A DNA stretch of 64,000 nucleotides from Halofilum ochraceum (GTDB lineage: Bacteria > Pseudomonadota > Gammaproteobacteria > XJ16 > Halofilaceae). A program made the position numbers and the translations under genes. Positions within the stretch are counted from its first letter, which is position 1. Every line of letters starts with the position of its first letter. The notes under the pieces are model-generated. The model searched no databases and was not told the origin of the DNA. It was given only the letters and a program-made list of their open reading frames with translations. The stretch spans positions 496,001 through 560,000 of the forward strand of contig NZ_LVEG02000001.1 of NCBI RefSeq assembly GCF_001614315.2, given 5' to 3'. This document shows, piece by piece, positions 17,279 through 27,735 of the stretch.

Positions 17279-20200
17279 GAGCCCACCAGCTTCTCGTGGT
17301 TTGCCCGGGCCAGCTCCAGGAGTTTGTCCGCGGTGGGCTCAGCCTTGGATTTCGGGATCACCCCGCCGTTGAACAGCTCCTGGAACAGCCGGCTGCGCAG
17401 GCGCTGCTGGTCCGGGATGTGATTCGGCTTCCAGAACTCCGGGATCTGCAGCTCCTCGGTGATGATCGCCACCAGCTCGGCGGTCGTGTCCATGAGTGCC
17501 GCCATGGTGGCCGAATCCGGGGTCTCGTCGCCGCAGCGCGTCTCGATGAGTTGCCGGAGGAAGGGTTGGTGGTGTGCGGGCATATCCGGCAGGTCCTCGC
17601 CGTCGACGGTCTCGCCGTCCCGGATCTGGCGAATCAGCGCCTGCATCGCCTCGACCTGAGCGTCCCACTGGCCGTCGAGCTGCTCCAGCAGCTCCTTCAA
17701 GCGTTCGCTCAGCTTGCCGTATTTCACCGGGTCCTCATCCATGTGCTTGCGCACATGGGATCGGACGGCATGTTCCATCTCTGAGGCCTTGGCGCGGTCG
17801 CCGACCTGGCGGCTGACGTGCTGGTCGAACTCGGCGTCGGTGAGCTGTACCGGCGGGATCTTGGGGTCGATGCCGAGCGAGATCACGTAGTCGTCGATGA
17901 GCTTGCGGACCTTGCTGCCGACGTCCTTGCCGATCTCCGGGGTGTCTTTGTAGCGGACGCGGGCGCGTGCATGGATGTGAGCGAGCCGCTTGGCGTCGTC
18001 AACGAACTCCAATCCCTCGGGGCGGGGCAGCACCTCGTCGAGGGACTGGTTGAATTGCTTGAGTTTGACCGTGAACTCAGCGCGCACGCGCTCGTCGGCC
18101 AGTGCCTGCACGGCGTCGTCTACCGCCGAGAGATCATCGACACCTTGGCCGCGCAGCACGTCGATGACACGCAGATGACGGTCGCGAAGAATGGGCAGCT
18201 CGTCCTTGACGCTTTGCAGTGCGCCTTCTACGTCGTCGGCGCTGTAGGCCGCCAGTGCCTCCTTGAGGTGATTGGCCACGCCGTAGTAATCGACCACGAT
18301 GCCGCTTTGCTTGCCATGGCCGGTGCGGTTGACGCGGGCTACCGCCTGCAACAGTTCCGCCTCGCGGATGGGCCGGTCCAGGTACATGACCGCCTCGATG
18401 GGGGCGTCAAAGCCGGTGAGGAGCATGGACTTGACCACCAGGAAGGCGAGCGGGTCCGCCTTGTCCGGGTTGTCGTCGACCAGCGGCTTCTTGAAGCGTT
18501 TGATGTGCTCCTTGACGGCCGTGCCGTCACTCCATTGGGCCCATTCCGGGGGGTCGTTGTGGCTGCCGCTGATCACCGCGGCGAATTCCATCTGAGCCAA
18601 CAGGTCCCGATGGCGCCAGGCCTGCACGGCGGCCTGCACCTGCGGCGGGCGCTGGAGCAGGGCGGTGTCGTTCAGGGCCTTATCGCCGGGGATCAGCGCG
18701 TCGGCCTCGGCAAGTAGGGCATTGCGGGCTGCCTCTAACTCGGCCTGGTAGCGGACCGCGGCGTTGCGGCTGTAGGCGACCACTTGGGCTTTGAAGGCAT
18801 TCGGCAGAATGTGGCGCACATAGTGGCGCAGCATGTCGCCGGCCTTCTCTTCGATGAGCTTGGGTGCCTCGAGGATTTGGCCCTTCGTGGCATATTTCTT
18901 CTTGATCGCCTCCAATTCCTCGGCGGTACGCTCGCGGAAGAGATCCTCAAAGAGCGCATCGAGGCTGGCACCTTCCTTGACTGCTCCCTCGGCGGTGCGG
19001 CCCTCGTAGAGTACGGGCACGGTGGCGCCATCTCGTTCGGACTCCTTAATGGTGTAGCGGTCGATCTCTTTGCCGAAGATGTCATGGGTGCGCTTCTTGT
19101 CGCCCATGATGATCGGCGTGCCGGTGAATCCGATGCGCGCGCAGTTCGGCACTGCGCGAAGGAGGTTCGCGTGCAGGTCACCGGCCTGCGAGCGATGAGC
19201 CTCGTCCACCATGACGAGGATGTTGGGGCTGGCGTTGAGTACCTCGAAGGGTTGTGATGGGCGTGGTGGCGGGTCAGGTTCCGCCGCGTCGCGACCGCTC
19301 CATTCGAGACGCTCGGACCGCTTAGGATATGTGGTGCGCCCCTTGGTGTCCCCTACGCCTTGCGCTTCATCCGCGTTATCCGGCTCGCGATATTTCTGGA
19401 TGGTGGCGAAGACCAGTTCCGGGGCGTCGCGGCGCAGCAACGCCTTCAGACCATGGGTGTTACGGGCGACGCGCACGGTTTCGCCGGATAGGCTCGCGGT
19501 CTCGGAGAGCTGTTCCTGCAGGTCATTGCGGTCGGTAATGACCACTACCTTAAAGCGCCGCAGCGCCGGGTCGGTGCGCATGGCCCGGACAAGAAAGACC
19601 ATTGTCAGGCTCTTGCCGCTGCCCTGCGTGTGCCAGATGATGCCGCCGCGGCGATCCAACTCGCCGTCTTCTGCCCGAGTCGTGCCATGTTTCAGCCGCT
19701 CGCGCGCGGCCGTGACGGCGCGGTACTGCTGGTAGCGGCACGCCACCTTCACGCGCTGGCCGCCCAGGGTCATGAACAGGCAGTAGTGGCGCACGATGTC
19801 CAGCAGGTTCGGGGGAGTGAGTACGCCGGCAACCAGGCGCTGCTGGCTGGAAAGCTGCTCGACGCCCAGCTCGGCGGCCACATCCGCCTCGCTACGCGGT
19901 GTTACGGTCTTCCAGTTGAGGTAATGCGCGAAGGCGGCGCTGATGGTGCCAATGCGGGCGTCGTCAAAGTTTGTGGCAATGCAGAGCTGGTTGGTTTGGA
20001 ACAATGCCGGGGCGCCCTCGTTGTCAGTCACTTCACCATCGGCCTTGCGGCGGTTGGCGTAACGGCGGAGTTGGTCGATGGCCTCGCTCAGACCTTCCGG
20101 TACGGTTCGGCCCTTGCACTCGACTACGGCCAGAGGGATGCCGTTCACTAGCAGTACCAGGTCGGGGATGATGTGGCCGTTGCCGGTGTCGTGGCCCGGC

Positions 20201-20619
20201 GGACACTTCACCTTGAACTGGTTGATGACCGTAAAACGGTTGTTCTCCGGGGTATCCCAATCGACGTAGTGGATGGTCTGGTTACGGCCGCCGTCCCAAT
20301 TCGGCAGACCCTCCGCGGCGATCCCAGCGAGAAGGAGTTCGGTGGCCCGCTCATTGGCCTCCACCAGTCCCGCCGCAGGGATGCGTGTGAGTGCCCCGAC
20401 GGCTTGGGACAAGCGCTCGTCATCCAGCCAAGGCTGCCCATCGCGCAGGTTAATCCGGTGGAGCTGCTCGCGCAGCACGCCCTCCTGAATAATCTGGCCG
20501 AAGTGGTTTCGGTTGGTAACGGCGGGATTGTCCAGCGAGCCCTCGATGTGAGCCCAGCCGTGAGCCTTCAGTTGCTCGATGAAGGGCAATTCAACGTCAG
20601 AGTACTCGGGTCCCGCCAT
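17275..20619 (-). CDS. hsdR: Type I restriction endonuclease, R subunit
   Basis: A 1114-residue protein, normal length for HsdR. The N-terminal nuclease has the PD-(D/E)xK residues D153, E167 and K169 (PDLVLLVNG, AVVECKG). The SF2 translocase has Walker A TQGSGKS at 331-337 and DEAH at 472-475, with later motifs such as LLTGFDAPI and QAVARVNRTG. It moves DNA in an ATP-dependent manner and cuts away from the recognition site when bound to HsdM and HsdS. It starts 15 bases after the hsdS stop and is followed by the overlapping YgjP-like gene. No truncation is seen, so the complex is probably functional. Confidence 0.95.
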   Translation of the reverse strand: MAGPEYSDVELPFIEQLKAHGWAHIEGSLDNPAVTNRNHFGQIIQEGVLREQLHRINLRDGQPWLDDERLSQAVGALTRIPAAGLVEANERATELLLAGIAAEGLPNWDGGRNQTIHYVDWDTPENNRFTVINQFKVKCPPGHDTGNGHIIPDLVLLVNGIPLAVVECKGRTVPEGLSEAIDQLRRYANRRKADGEVTDNEGAPALFQTNQLCIATNFDDARIGTISAAFAHYLNWKTVTPRSEADVAAELGVEQLSSQQRLVAGVLTPPNLLDIVRHYCLFMTLGGQRVKVACRYQQYRAVTAARERLKHGTTRAEDGELDRRGGIIWHTQGSGKSLTMVFLVRAMRTDPALRRFKVVVITDRNDLQEQLSETASLSGETVRVARNTHGLKALLRRDAPELVFATIQKYREPDNADEAQGVGDTKGRTTYPKRSERLEWSGRDAAEPDPPPRPSQPFEVLNASPNILVMVDEAHRSQAGDLHANLLRAVPNCARIGFTGTPIIMGDKKRTHDIFGKEIDRYTIKESERDGATVPVLYEGRTAEGAVKEGASLDALFEDLFRERTAEELEAIKKKYATKGQILEAPKLIEEKAGDMLRHYVRHILPNAFKAQVVAYSRNAAVRYQAELEAARNALLAEADALIPGDKALNDTALLQRPPQVQAAVQAWRHRDLLAQMEFAAVISGSHNDPPEWAQWSDGTAVKEHIKRFKKPLVDDNPDKADPLAFLVVKSMLLTGFDAPIEAVMYLDRPIREAELLQAVARVNRTGHGKQSGIVVDYYGVANHLKEALAAYSADDVEGALQSVKDELPILRDRHLRVIDVLRGQGVDDLSAVDDAVQALADERVRAEFTVKLKQFNQSLDEVLPRPEGLEFVDDAKRLAHIHARARVRYKDTPEIGKDVGSKVRKLIDDYVISLGIDPKIPPVQLTDAEFDQHVSRQVGDRAKASEMEHAVRSHVRKHMDEDPVKYGKLSERLKELLEQLDGQWDAQVEAMQALIRQIRDGETVDGEDLPDMPAHHQPFLRQLIETRCGDETPDSATMAALMDTTAELVAIITEELQIPEFWKPNHIPDQQRLRSRLFQELFNGGVIPKSKAEPTADKLLELARANHEKLVGS

Positions 20620-20634
20620 GGGTGCGTTCCTGAA

Positions 20635-21915
20635 TTAGCCGACGGCCTGTTCGGCCTCTTTAAGTAAGGGGGTTACGCGGACGCGGCCGGTGAGGAGGTC
20701 GTCCATTAGTCCGGCCTTTAGCTGATGTAGTGAAGCCAGCGTCGCACGTTCGCTCGCGGTTCTCCTTCTATGTGAATTCAGTATGCGCACGATTTCCCGT
20801 TGCTCCGGTTCCGGAGGAGCGAGGAGGGGCAGGGCTGCAAGTTTTTCTTTGGTTAGGTGAGCAATGCTCGTCCGTGCGACCTGTCCACCCAAAAAGCCGC
20901 GCTCATTCCACAGTCGAAGAAACTGTAGTAGGAGCGCGGACTGGAAATCGTTTTTCGGTCTGAGGCGATGAAGTGCCTTTTGATAGTAGCACTCGGTCAG
21001 TTGGGATTCCCATAGTGCGGCCCGTCCGACTTCACCACCTTCGCAGACGAGCAGGTCGCCTTGTTTAAGTCGATATTTCGCTTGCTCAGCTTTAGTTAGT
21101 CTTAAGTACGAAAGGTCTGTGAAGTCAATGTTCTCCCATTGAACGTTCTTGTTACCTAGGTAGGGTTTTCGCTCGCCTGTATTCTTTTCCTTGTCAAGCA
21201 TCTTTCCGAGCTGGATATTGAATTCTTCGCCGATTGTCGAGCATCTCCACGTCAGCGGAATTCGCCCTGACGATGCCGTCTTGTACAGATGCGGGGCTTC
21301 TTCCGGCGATGGTCGAGGCTCCCCGTTTTCGTCGATGCCGCGGGTGAGCAGGTCGCTGAGCAGGCCCTTCTTGACCTGCTCCAGCTTGGCGATTATTTCC
21401 TCGGTCCGGCGGATTTCGGTGTCCAAGGTGTCTAGGATGTGAGCGATTTGGGACTGCTCATCCAGACGAGGAAGAAAAATATTGAAACGCTGCAGGTCGC
21501 GATCCGTAATGGCGGGATAATTGGAGCCGATCGCCGCTTTTATGGACTGAGCGTGTATGTTTTCGCTCATAAGCGAGTGAAACAGATAACGCCCGATGGC
21601 TTGGGTTTGGTCGGGCCTAACGACGCAAAAACCAGTTGACGCGACTGTGGCACCACTGTGTTTTTTTTCTATATACCCATGAGACTGAAGGTTGGGTCGA
21701 ACGGTCCCGAAAAGTGTGTCTCCTGGTTGTACGGTGCGCCGAGCACGACTTGGAGCATCGCCGAATCGGGTTGCGGTGGTCAGATTCCAGTCGATGGTAC
21801 CGCGATCTACGGCGCCAAGGTGGATATAACGAAATGAGAAGTTGTTATCGGTGTTACCGGGTAAGGTATCGGGGTTGATCTCCGCAACCTCATTCAGTTG
21901 GCACCATTCACGCAT
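20635..21915 (-). CDS. hsdS: Type I restriction-modification specificity subunit
   Basis: A 426-residue protein with the HsdS plan: target-recognition domain 1 (residues about 1-150), a central conserved coiled coil ([20 protein letters not shown] at about 160-185), target-recognition domain 2 (about 215-370), and a C-terminal conserved helix ([20 protein letters not shown]). HsdS chooses the bipartite DNA target for methylation and cleavage. Its start overlaps the end of hsdM by 8 bases. The base composition of the gene is visibly lower in G+C than hsdM and hsdR, which is common for exchanged specificity genes. Confidence 0.93.
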   Translation of the reverse strand: MREWCQLNEVAEINPDTLPGNTDNNFSFRYIHLGAVDRGTIDWNLTTATRFGDAPSRARRTVQPGDTLFGTVRPNLQSHGYIEKKHSGATVASTGFCVVRPDQTQAIGRYLFHSLMSENIHAQSIKAAIGSNYPAITDRDLQRFNIFLPRLDEQSQIAHILDTLDTEIRRTEEIIAKLEQVKKGLLSDLLTRGIDENGEPRPSPEEAPHLYKTASSGRIPLTWRCSTIGEEFNIQLGKMLDKEKNTGERKPYLGNKNVQWENIDFTDLSYLRLTKAEQAKYRLKQGDLLVCEGGEVGRAALWESQLTECYYQKALHRLRPKNDFQSALLLQFLRLWNERGFLGGQVARTSIAHLTKEKLAALPLLAPPEPEQREIVRILNSHRRRTASERATLASLHQLKAGLMDDLLTGRVRVTPLLKEAEQAVG

Positions 21916-24358
21916 ACCCGAGCTCCTTTAAGAAGCCTCGCAGCTCCCGTGCCGCCGTGTCTCGCTCCGCTTCGATATTCGTGAGAGTCACCTTGTACTT
22001 CTCCCACCAGGTCTCGAACGCGGCGATTACGGCTCGGCGCTGCTGGACAACGTAGCGTTTTAGTAGGGCCACCATATCGTCGTGCAGAATTTGGAGCAGT
22101 AGGTGTGCGGCGGCTGGTTCGTCCAGCGCGTCGACGGCCTCGTTGAGCCGCGCCTCGAAGCTCGCCTGCTGCGTCTTGAGCTTTTTGTTGGCCTCGGTGC
22201 GGGCCTGTTTCCATCTCTTGAGGTTGGCGGCTGTGGGGGCCTCGTCGTCTGCCTCCGCGTCCTCGCTGTCGCCGTTGTCCGCTTGGGCCTCGGCAGCCTT
22301 GATCTTGCTGTCTAGCTCGGCCTTCAGGCCCTGCAGGCGTTCCAGTTCTTCGACGAAGTCGCTGAGCAGGAAGCTGACCAGCTTGTGGTCCAGAGGGCTA
22401 CCCTTCTCCTGCTTGTCGTCCAGCGCCGTGGTGATGCTGGTCCGCCAGCCTTCGATGACGCCCCGGGCGCCGCGGGCCTGGAGGGTGCGGAAGTCGTTCT
22501 TGGTATGGTCCCAGAAGCCGGCGATGATGCCGCGCACAGCGGCGGCCTCGAGCATGCCCACCGACAGCAGGGCCGCGCGGAAGCTCTCCAGCAGCTCCTC
22601 GCGCAGGCGGCTGAGGTGCTTGCCGTTGGTGCCCTGGGTGTGGGCTACTGCGGCAATGCTGGGGCTGTGTTCGGCCCACCACGTCTCGAACGCATTCTGT
22701 AGCGCGTCCTGTTGCGTCTGCACGCCGTCGTTGGCCTCGATGGCGGGCTTCAACTCTGCCTTGTCCGTGAAACGCTCGGGGAAGTCCACGTAGTCGGGAT
22801 CATTCGCCCGCGGGGTGAAGAACGCCATGGGATCAAGGCCGTGGGCGTCGAACAACGCCTGCTTGTCACGGATCTCGGCGACTGGTACGCCGCCTTTGAG
22901 ATGTGCGCGCACGTCTTGGGTTTCCGGCGGCGGGGCGTTATCGGCGTAGCGGCGGATGTTGAGGTTGTACTCGTTCTCACGCAGCTCGGCGGTGTTGACG
23001 TGCGCGGAGAAGCCATCCACCGCTTCGTAGCGGTCGAACGTGCTTACGATCTGCTCGATGTGCTCGGGCATCAGGTAGTCCTGAGCGCGGCCCTCGGCGT
23101 ATTCCCGATCTGCGTTGATGAACAGCACCTGACCTTGCCGCTCCGGCGGCTTGGCGCCCTTGGCGCGCAGCACCAGGATGCAGGCGGGAATGCCGGTGCC
23201 GTAGAACAGGTTCGGCGCCAAGCCGATGACGGCCTCGATGAGGTCATCTTCGATCATTCCGGCCCGGATGCGCTTCTCGTCGCCCCCGCGGAAGAGCACG
23301 CCATGGGGCATGACGGTGGCCATCATGCCGTCCGGTTTGAGCGAGGCGACCATGTGCTGGAGAAACATCAGATCTGCCTTCTTCGAGCCCAGCGGTACGT
23401 TACCGTAGGCGAAGCGTTCGGCGAACTTGGGCTGCCAGTCTTTCTGGCTGGCCTTGTCCGAAGGGCCGTAGGGCAGCGAGAAGGGCGGATTGGTGAGTAT
23501 GCGGTCGAAGTGCATGCGCTCGCCGCCCTCGACGTGCTGCGGCTCGCCGAGGGTGTCCTCGTGACGCACGTCGGCGTTGGCGATCCCATGCAGAAGCATG
23601 TTCATCTTGGCGATCGACCACACTGAGCCGGCGTTTTCCTGGCCGTAAAGCCCCAGCCGGCGGCTGTCCTCTCCCTGCTCATCGACGTACTCCTTGGAGA
23701 GGATCAGCATGCCTCCGGAGCCGCAGCAGGGATCGTAGACGCTGTGGCCCTCCTGGGGCTTGACCAAGCGCACCATCATCCGGACCACCGGTCGCGGGGT
23801 GTAAAACTCGCCGCCTTTCTTGCCCGCGGAGTCGGCGAAGTCGCGGATCAGGTACTCGTAGGCCGCACCGAGGAGGTCCGGGAACTCAAAGTCCTCGTTG
23901 CGCAGTCGATACTGCCCGAAGTGGACGATGAGATCGCGCAGCCGGTTGTCCGAGATCCTCCCCGACCCGACCTTGCGCGTGAAGTCGATGTGCTCGAGCA
24001 CTCCGGCGAGGCTATAGTTTTCGCTCTCCAGACCCGACAGCGCCTTGTTGAGGTAGTCGCCGACGTTGCGATGCGCCTCGTTGAGCAGGTACTCCCAGCG
24101 AGACTGCTCGGGGACGTAGAACGTGTCGCCGTACCAGCTCTTCATCTCGGCGATGGCGCGGGCCTGGTCCTCAGTTTCGCCCTGTTCGATCTGCTCGGCG
24201 ACGATCGCCTCGCGGCGCGCCTCGAAGACGTCCGAGCAGCGCTTCACGAACAGCATCCCGAAGATGTATTCCTTGAACTCCGAGGCATCCATTTTCCCTC
24301 GGAGAATGTCCGCGGCGCGGAAGAGGTGGCGTTCCAGCTGGGGGAGAGTCAGGGGCAT
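21908..24358 (-). CDS. hsdM: Type I restriction-modification DNA adenine methyltransferase subunit
   Basis: An 816-residue protein from ATG 24358 ([13 protein letters not shown]), the usual HsdM start; the frame is open for 83 more codons upstream, but these look non-coding. The SAM-binding motif DPCCGSGG is at 209-216 and the catalytic NPPF at 290-293, marking an N6-adenine methyltransferase. It is longer than the roughly 500-residue K-12 HsdM: a C-terminal extension with long helices ([16 protein letters not shown] region) ends the protein, a form seen in other type I systems. It is the first gene of the hsdM-hsdS-hsdR-ygjP operon. Start choice is supported by similarity rather than a strong ribosome-binding site. 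Confidence 0.93.
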   Translation of the reverse strand: MPLTLPQLERHLFRAADILRGKMDASEFKEYIFGMLFVKRCSDVFEARREAIVAEQIEQGETEDQARAIAEMKSWYGDTFYVPEQSRWEYLLNEAHRNVGDYLNKALSGLESENYSLAGVLEHIDFTRKVGSGRISDNRLRDLIVHFGQYRLRNEDFEFPDLLGAAYEYLIRDFADSAGKKGGEFYTPRPVVRMMVRLVKPQEGHSVYDPCCGSGGMLILSKEYVDEQGEDSRRLGLYGQENAGSVWSIAKMNMLLHGIANADVRHEDTLGEPQHVEGGERMHFDRILTNPPFSLPYGPSDKASQKDWQPKFAERFAYGNVPLGSKKADLMFLQHMVASLKPDGMMATVMPHGVLFRGGDEKRIRAGMIEDDLIEAVIGLAPNLFYGTGIPACILVLRAKGAKPPERQGQVLFINADREYAEGRAQDYLMPEHIEQIVSTFDRYEAVDGFSAHVNTAELRENEYNLNIRRYADNAPPPETQDVRAHLKGGVPVAEIRDKQALFDAHGLDPMAFFTPRANDPDYVDFPERFTDKAELKPAIEANDGVQTQQDALQNAFETWWAEHSPSIAAVAHTQGTNGKHLSRLREELLESFRAALLSVGMLEAAAVRGIIAGFWDHTKNDFRTLQARGARGVIEGWRTSITTALDDKQEKGSPLDHKLVSFLLSDFVEELERLQGLKAELDSKIKAAEAQADNGDSEDAEADDEAPTAANLKRWKQARTEANKKLKTQQASFEARLNEAVDALDEPAAAHLLLQILHDDMVALLKRYVVQQRRAVIAAFETWWEKYKVTLTNIEAERDTAARELRGFLKELGYA

Positions 24359-24637
24359 TGGGGATCTTGGCGGTCCTTGTAAATAAAATTTCCCGCGCGG
24401 CGGGGCGAGGTGGCGCCATTCTATGCGACCGGGAGGGTGGTTGTAACCGAACGAGGAGGGGCGCCGTATGGTTTTCGTCACTCTCGTTGCAGATCCCGAG
24501 GGCGTGTAGCGAGGCCGCGCGCCCCAGGGACGGTTCCTCAACGGTTTGGTCCCGCCCGCCCTCCAACGAGATGGGACTGGGCAGTCAGCTGGTTCCCCGA
24601 TGAACACGTTAGTGGCTCGTTTTGCTAGGCTCTCCCA

Positions 24638-25177
24638 ATGGCCTTTCTCTACTACCTAAAAGAGTTTCAGACACTTGTGGCCGGCGCGGTAGGCTTCGCG
24701 GGAGTCATCGCAACCTTGGCCCACAATGCGAGTGTCTCCCGCAATCAGCGCGCGGAGGAGCGAGCACATGAGCGCAACACGCTCCGTGCGGCACTGTTGG
24801 CGGAGCTGAAAATTAATCGAGATGCGATCCGAGAAAATCTCGATCGGGTAAAGGAAGGGGCCTACGATAAGGCCGCTGGTGTACTGGTTCCGACCGATAG
24901 CATCGATGACGTCTATCGAGCTTTTCTGCCACAAATCGGGCTACTGCCGGAGGATGATGCGAGCAAAGTGATGACCGCTTACCTCTCGATGGAAGCCCAC
25001 ATCGCGAGGCTGTACCTGATTGGTTCAGTTTCGGGGGAAGTTTCGCAGTACGTCAAGCTGACAGGCGAATCCATCAGCATGGCTCGGGATATGCAGGAAC
25101 GATTGCTAGAGCCACTAGGATTAGCCATTGACGCGTTGCAGGCATCGAGTGCCCAAAATACAGGGACACGCAAATGA
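24638..25177 (+). CDS. Membrane-anchored hypothetical protein
   Basis: A 179-residue protein with one N-terminal hydrophobic segment ([18 protein letters not shown], about 12-29), then a charged helix ([20 protein letters not shown]) suggestive of a short coiled coil, then a soluble helical domain. This architecture is common among small membrane-tethered proteins near restriction and anti-phage genes. It is divergent from hsdM, separated by about 280 bases. I do not recognise a named family, and no catalytic motif is visible. Confidence 0.65.
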   Translation: MAFLYYLKEFQTLVAGAVGFAGVIATLAHNASVSRNQRAEERAHERNTLRAALLAELKINRDAIRENLDRVKEGAYDKAAGVLVPTDSIDDVYRAFLPQIGLLPEDDASKVMTAYLSMEAHIARLYLIGSVSGEVSQYVKLTGESISMARDMQERLLEPLGLAIDALQASSAQNTGTRK

Positions 25178-25344
25178 CGGTTATTCAAATCGTTCCTACA
25201 ATAAGTATAAAGTTCGTTCGTTTGGTAATAAGGCCTTCGTGGCCTGAGGCCTGTAGGAGCTCGTTTGAGTGACTGTGTACACGATAGGAAGGTCGGGCGC
25301 GTTCATTGGGTTGATCTATGCGCGATCGTTAGGTTTCGACTCTT

Positions 25345-25560
25345 CAATCCGGGACCGTGGCCAGCTTCAGCAGGTTGTGGGCGGTGCACATCAGGCTCTA
25401 CTCCCCCTCGCGCCTGCTCAAATCCCTGCAGCAGCAGTTGTCGGAGGACGCGGACGTGTTCGATCCGACCGATCGCGGGTTCGATGACGATCTTGCGCAG
25501 GCGGTAACGGCTGCGCCGAGTGCCGCCGGGGAATGTATCGGGAAGGCAACGGCAGTCGGC
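25345..25560 (-). pseudogene. IS1182-family transposase C-terminal fragment
   Basis: On the minus strand the sequence reads RSRYRLRKIVIEPAIGRIEH, then VRVLRQLLLQGFEQARG, with the terminal HNLLKLAT-like stretch in another frame. It is the same part of the protein as the 3' piece at 9.5-9.7 kb but divergent from it and on the other strand. Only about 70 codons remain. Confidence 0.8.
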
Positions 25561-25600
25561 CTTCGGAGCTGAGTGTCTACCAGAGTCGTCAACTTCGAGG

Positions 25601-26281
25601 CTAGACCGCAACCCCGAACTTTGGGATTACAGACAGCAGGGAAAGAATACTGGCGAGTGACAGAGCCCTAACGGCCCATGCGTCGATTGAGCGCAATGCC
25701 GTGTCGACGCCGTGTGCAGATCTAATGCCTTGATAATATGCGTCCACTTCGCGGTATCTTTCGAGCCATGTGGTGGAATTCGTGTACTCGTTTAGATCTT
25801 CAACCTGGATACCCTGACTTTTGGCAGCCGCTTGGAGTTCTTTATACGCGGCAACCGCATCCGGAATTCGGGACTCATATTGTCTACAGCGTTCGTCTCT
25901 AGCACATTTGTCTACATGGACGGATGATTCAAAGATGGTGTACGCAACGGCAATGATGATTCCGAGATACAAAGCGACCAGAACCGAAGAATTGCCAACA
26001 GGTTGTAGCCCGAGTACGGATAGATCTTCGAGGTCGCCTCTGATTATTCCTGCCCCGATTAAAAGAAACGAATACCCTAGTATGAAGCGCTTGATGCTTT
26101 TGGTGCGCGCAGATTGCCATTCGTTAACAAGATTAAGGCTTTCTTCCGAAAACTTTCTGCCGACGTTTAGACGGCTGGTGTAGTTTTGAACGGCTTTCCC
26201 AATGGCGTCGCGTACCTTTTGGCCCTCACGCGCTTCTCCTCCTAGGGCTTGAAGGAGCGCTTGATCGTCTCGTTCAGCCAT
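25601..26281 (-). CDS. Multi-pass membrane protein of unknown function
   Basis: A 226-residue protein with two adjacent hydrophobic segments (about 65-80, FILGYSFLLIGAGII; about 97-117, VLVALYLGIIIAVAYTIF) and a third at the C-terminus (about 200-222). Between them is a soluble helical stretch with charged residues and two cysteines (CARDERC). It resembles an SLATT-like small membrane module in layout, which is associated with defence effectors, but the similarity is only architectural. It is convergent with the gene at 24638-25177 across the IS1182 fragment. Local base composition is A+T-rich relative to the chromosome. Confidence 0.6.
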   Translation of the reverse strand: MAERDDQALLQALGGEAREGQKVRDAIGKAVQNYTSRLNVGRKFSEESLNLVNEWQSARTKSIKRFILGYSFLLIGAGIIRGDLEDLSVLGLQPVGNSSVLVALYLGIIIAVAYTIFESSVHVDKCARDERCRQYESRIPDAVAAYKELQAAAKSQGIQVEDLNEYTNSTTWLERYREVDAYYQGIRSAHGVDTALRSIDAWAVRALSLASILSLLSVIPKFGVAV

Positions 26282-27059
26282 CTCGATGTCCTGCTGGCGG
26301 GTTAGTGTCCATGCGGTGAGCTACTGGTGTTGTGTATTCGGGATGAAAACGGACACTGATGATATAACAATCACTCGCCCCATAGAGAGTCGCCTGAAGC
26401 CGACACTTGTTGTCGGGCGCCTCGAGCGGTGGGCGTAGGCCACGGCCGTTTCTAGGTGGCAACGCGGACTCAATTTCGCGGTAGGGTCGACCGGTCACTG
26501 TGCCGGGGGTTGGTAACAGCTAGAAAGGGAAGGCAGGCGCGCGAAGCTCGGGAAGGGGGACTATATGGATATATTTGCCGTTATGGCGCGCCGTAGGCCT
26601 GCGCGCCAGTCTCCAGCCAAGCTCGGGCCGATGTGTCGCCGTGCGCAATGATCATGCTGACGGGGTGGCGGAACACGCAGCGTCGTTCGTCGGCGGATGA
26701 TGCATGGGGCATCTTGGGGGGCGCGGTGGGATAGCGGACGGATGCCGTTGGGCTTCTGTGTTCGTGCCGGCCTCGAGCTCCCTGGATGACGTTTTCGCGG
26801 GTGTCTTGAATTCGTGGCCGTCACGGAGGGCGAGGGCGAAGTGTCAGGGGACAAGCCCCATATCGCTCTCTACGGGCATTAACCCATGCTCAAGCTCGGG
26901 TGAATGAGGATGCCCAGCGTTTCGAAGATGGAGGGTAGGATGTTGGGCAGGTCCGAAAACCTGCCCTAAATCCTTGATTTTACGGGATGTTTGGTGGAGG
27001 CGGGGGGTCATCCGACTGGCTGCCCGAGATCCAGCAATGCGAATACGTCCGGCAGTGGG
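26282..27059. other. Gene-poor stretch of the element
   Basis: About 780 bases without a convincing gene. Frames on both strands are short and of low quality. I see no repeat, tRNA or recognisable transposase here; it may be decayed insertion DNA. Confidence 0.4.
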
Positions 27060-27422
27060 TTACCGTGAAGCGGGAATAGGATCTTCGGATGGACGCCCAA
27101 GAGCGCACCGCAATGGGGCAGCTACTCGAGGACTGTCAGTAAGTTCGGGTGTCGCCGGCCGGCCGAGTGCGCCATGACGCCGCCACGGGTTGTGCCAGCC
27201 CTCGATGAACTGGAACAGCGCCGGCTCGCCCTCGGCTTTGCTGCGCGGGGTGCGGTGCTTGAGCCAGCGCTCGGGCTTTCCTTTGATTTGCCGCAATCCA
27301 TCCTCGGGCGAATCAGCCTGGCCCGCCTGTATCAGCGCAGTGGCGTAAGCTTGATTCGGGGTGAGGTTCGATGCGCTAGCGCGTCTGGCCCAGCGCCGCC
27401 AGGGTGAGTTGAGGGCAGCCAT
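27060..27422 (-). pseudogene. Chimeric ORF: element protein N-terminus fused to IS3 transposase tail
   Basis: The 120-residue frame begins MAALNSPWRRWARRAS, then after about residue 63 continues as GEPALFQFIEGWHNPWRRHG. The second part is the typical C-terminus of IS3-family OrfB (FxFIEGWYNPxRRHS-like). An IS3 copy therefore inserted into, or deleted alongside, a resident gene and left an in-frame fusion. Its start overlaps the end of the excisionase gene. It is unlikely to be functional, although the N-terminal half (NQAYATALIQAGQADSPEDG) could be a genuine small protein. Confidence 0.6.
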
Positions 27423-27625
27423 CAGGCCACATCCTCGGCGCCACTGGCACGGGCGATGGCCCAGCCCGGCACGTATCTCCGGCGGCCATCGGAGATCGAC
27501 GCAAGCTTGCCGTCGCGAATGTCATTAAAGGTTTTTGCGCGAGACTGCCGCAGGTAGGCGGACGCCTCCTCAACGGCATACCGCTGATTCAGGTCGAGGG
27601 GGGCAAGTTGTTTCGGCGCGTTCAT
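27422..27625 (-). CDS. AlpA-like excisionase/helix-turn-helix protein
   Basis: A 67-residue protein with a winged-helix, MerR/AlpA-type pattern: RYAVEEASAYLRQSRAKTFN followed by DIRDGKLASISDGRRRYVPG. Here the second helix binds DNA and the RRYV strand forms the wing. Proteins of this size beside tyrosine integrases act as recombination directionality factors or activate int. GGAG sits about 10 bases upstream of the ATG. It lies between the chimeric IS3 ORF and the 290-residue gene, all transcribed with the integrase. Confidence 0.8.
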   Translation of the reverse strand: MNAPKQLAPLDLNQRYAVEEASAYLRQSRAKTFNDIRDGKLASISDGRRRYVPGWAIARASGAEDVA

Positions 27626-27735
27626 CGTGTCTGTATCTCCATCGCACTATATCGACGGGTACAGACTATGGAGACCCTAGAGATGGCAACAGGACAAAAA
27701 TGAACGACATCCGAAAGTTTTGTCCGGTTGCGTTG

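Noticed and set aside
26704-26907. Short plus-strand frame in the gene-poor part of the element
   Set aside because: No ribosome-binding site and no recognisable protein character.
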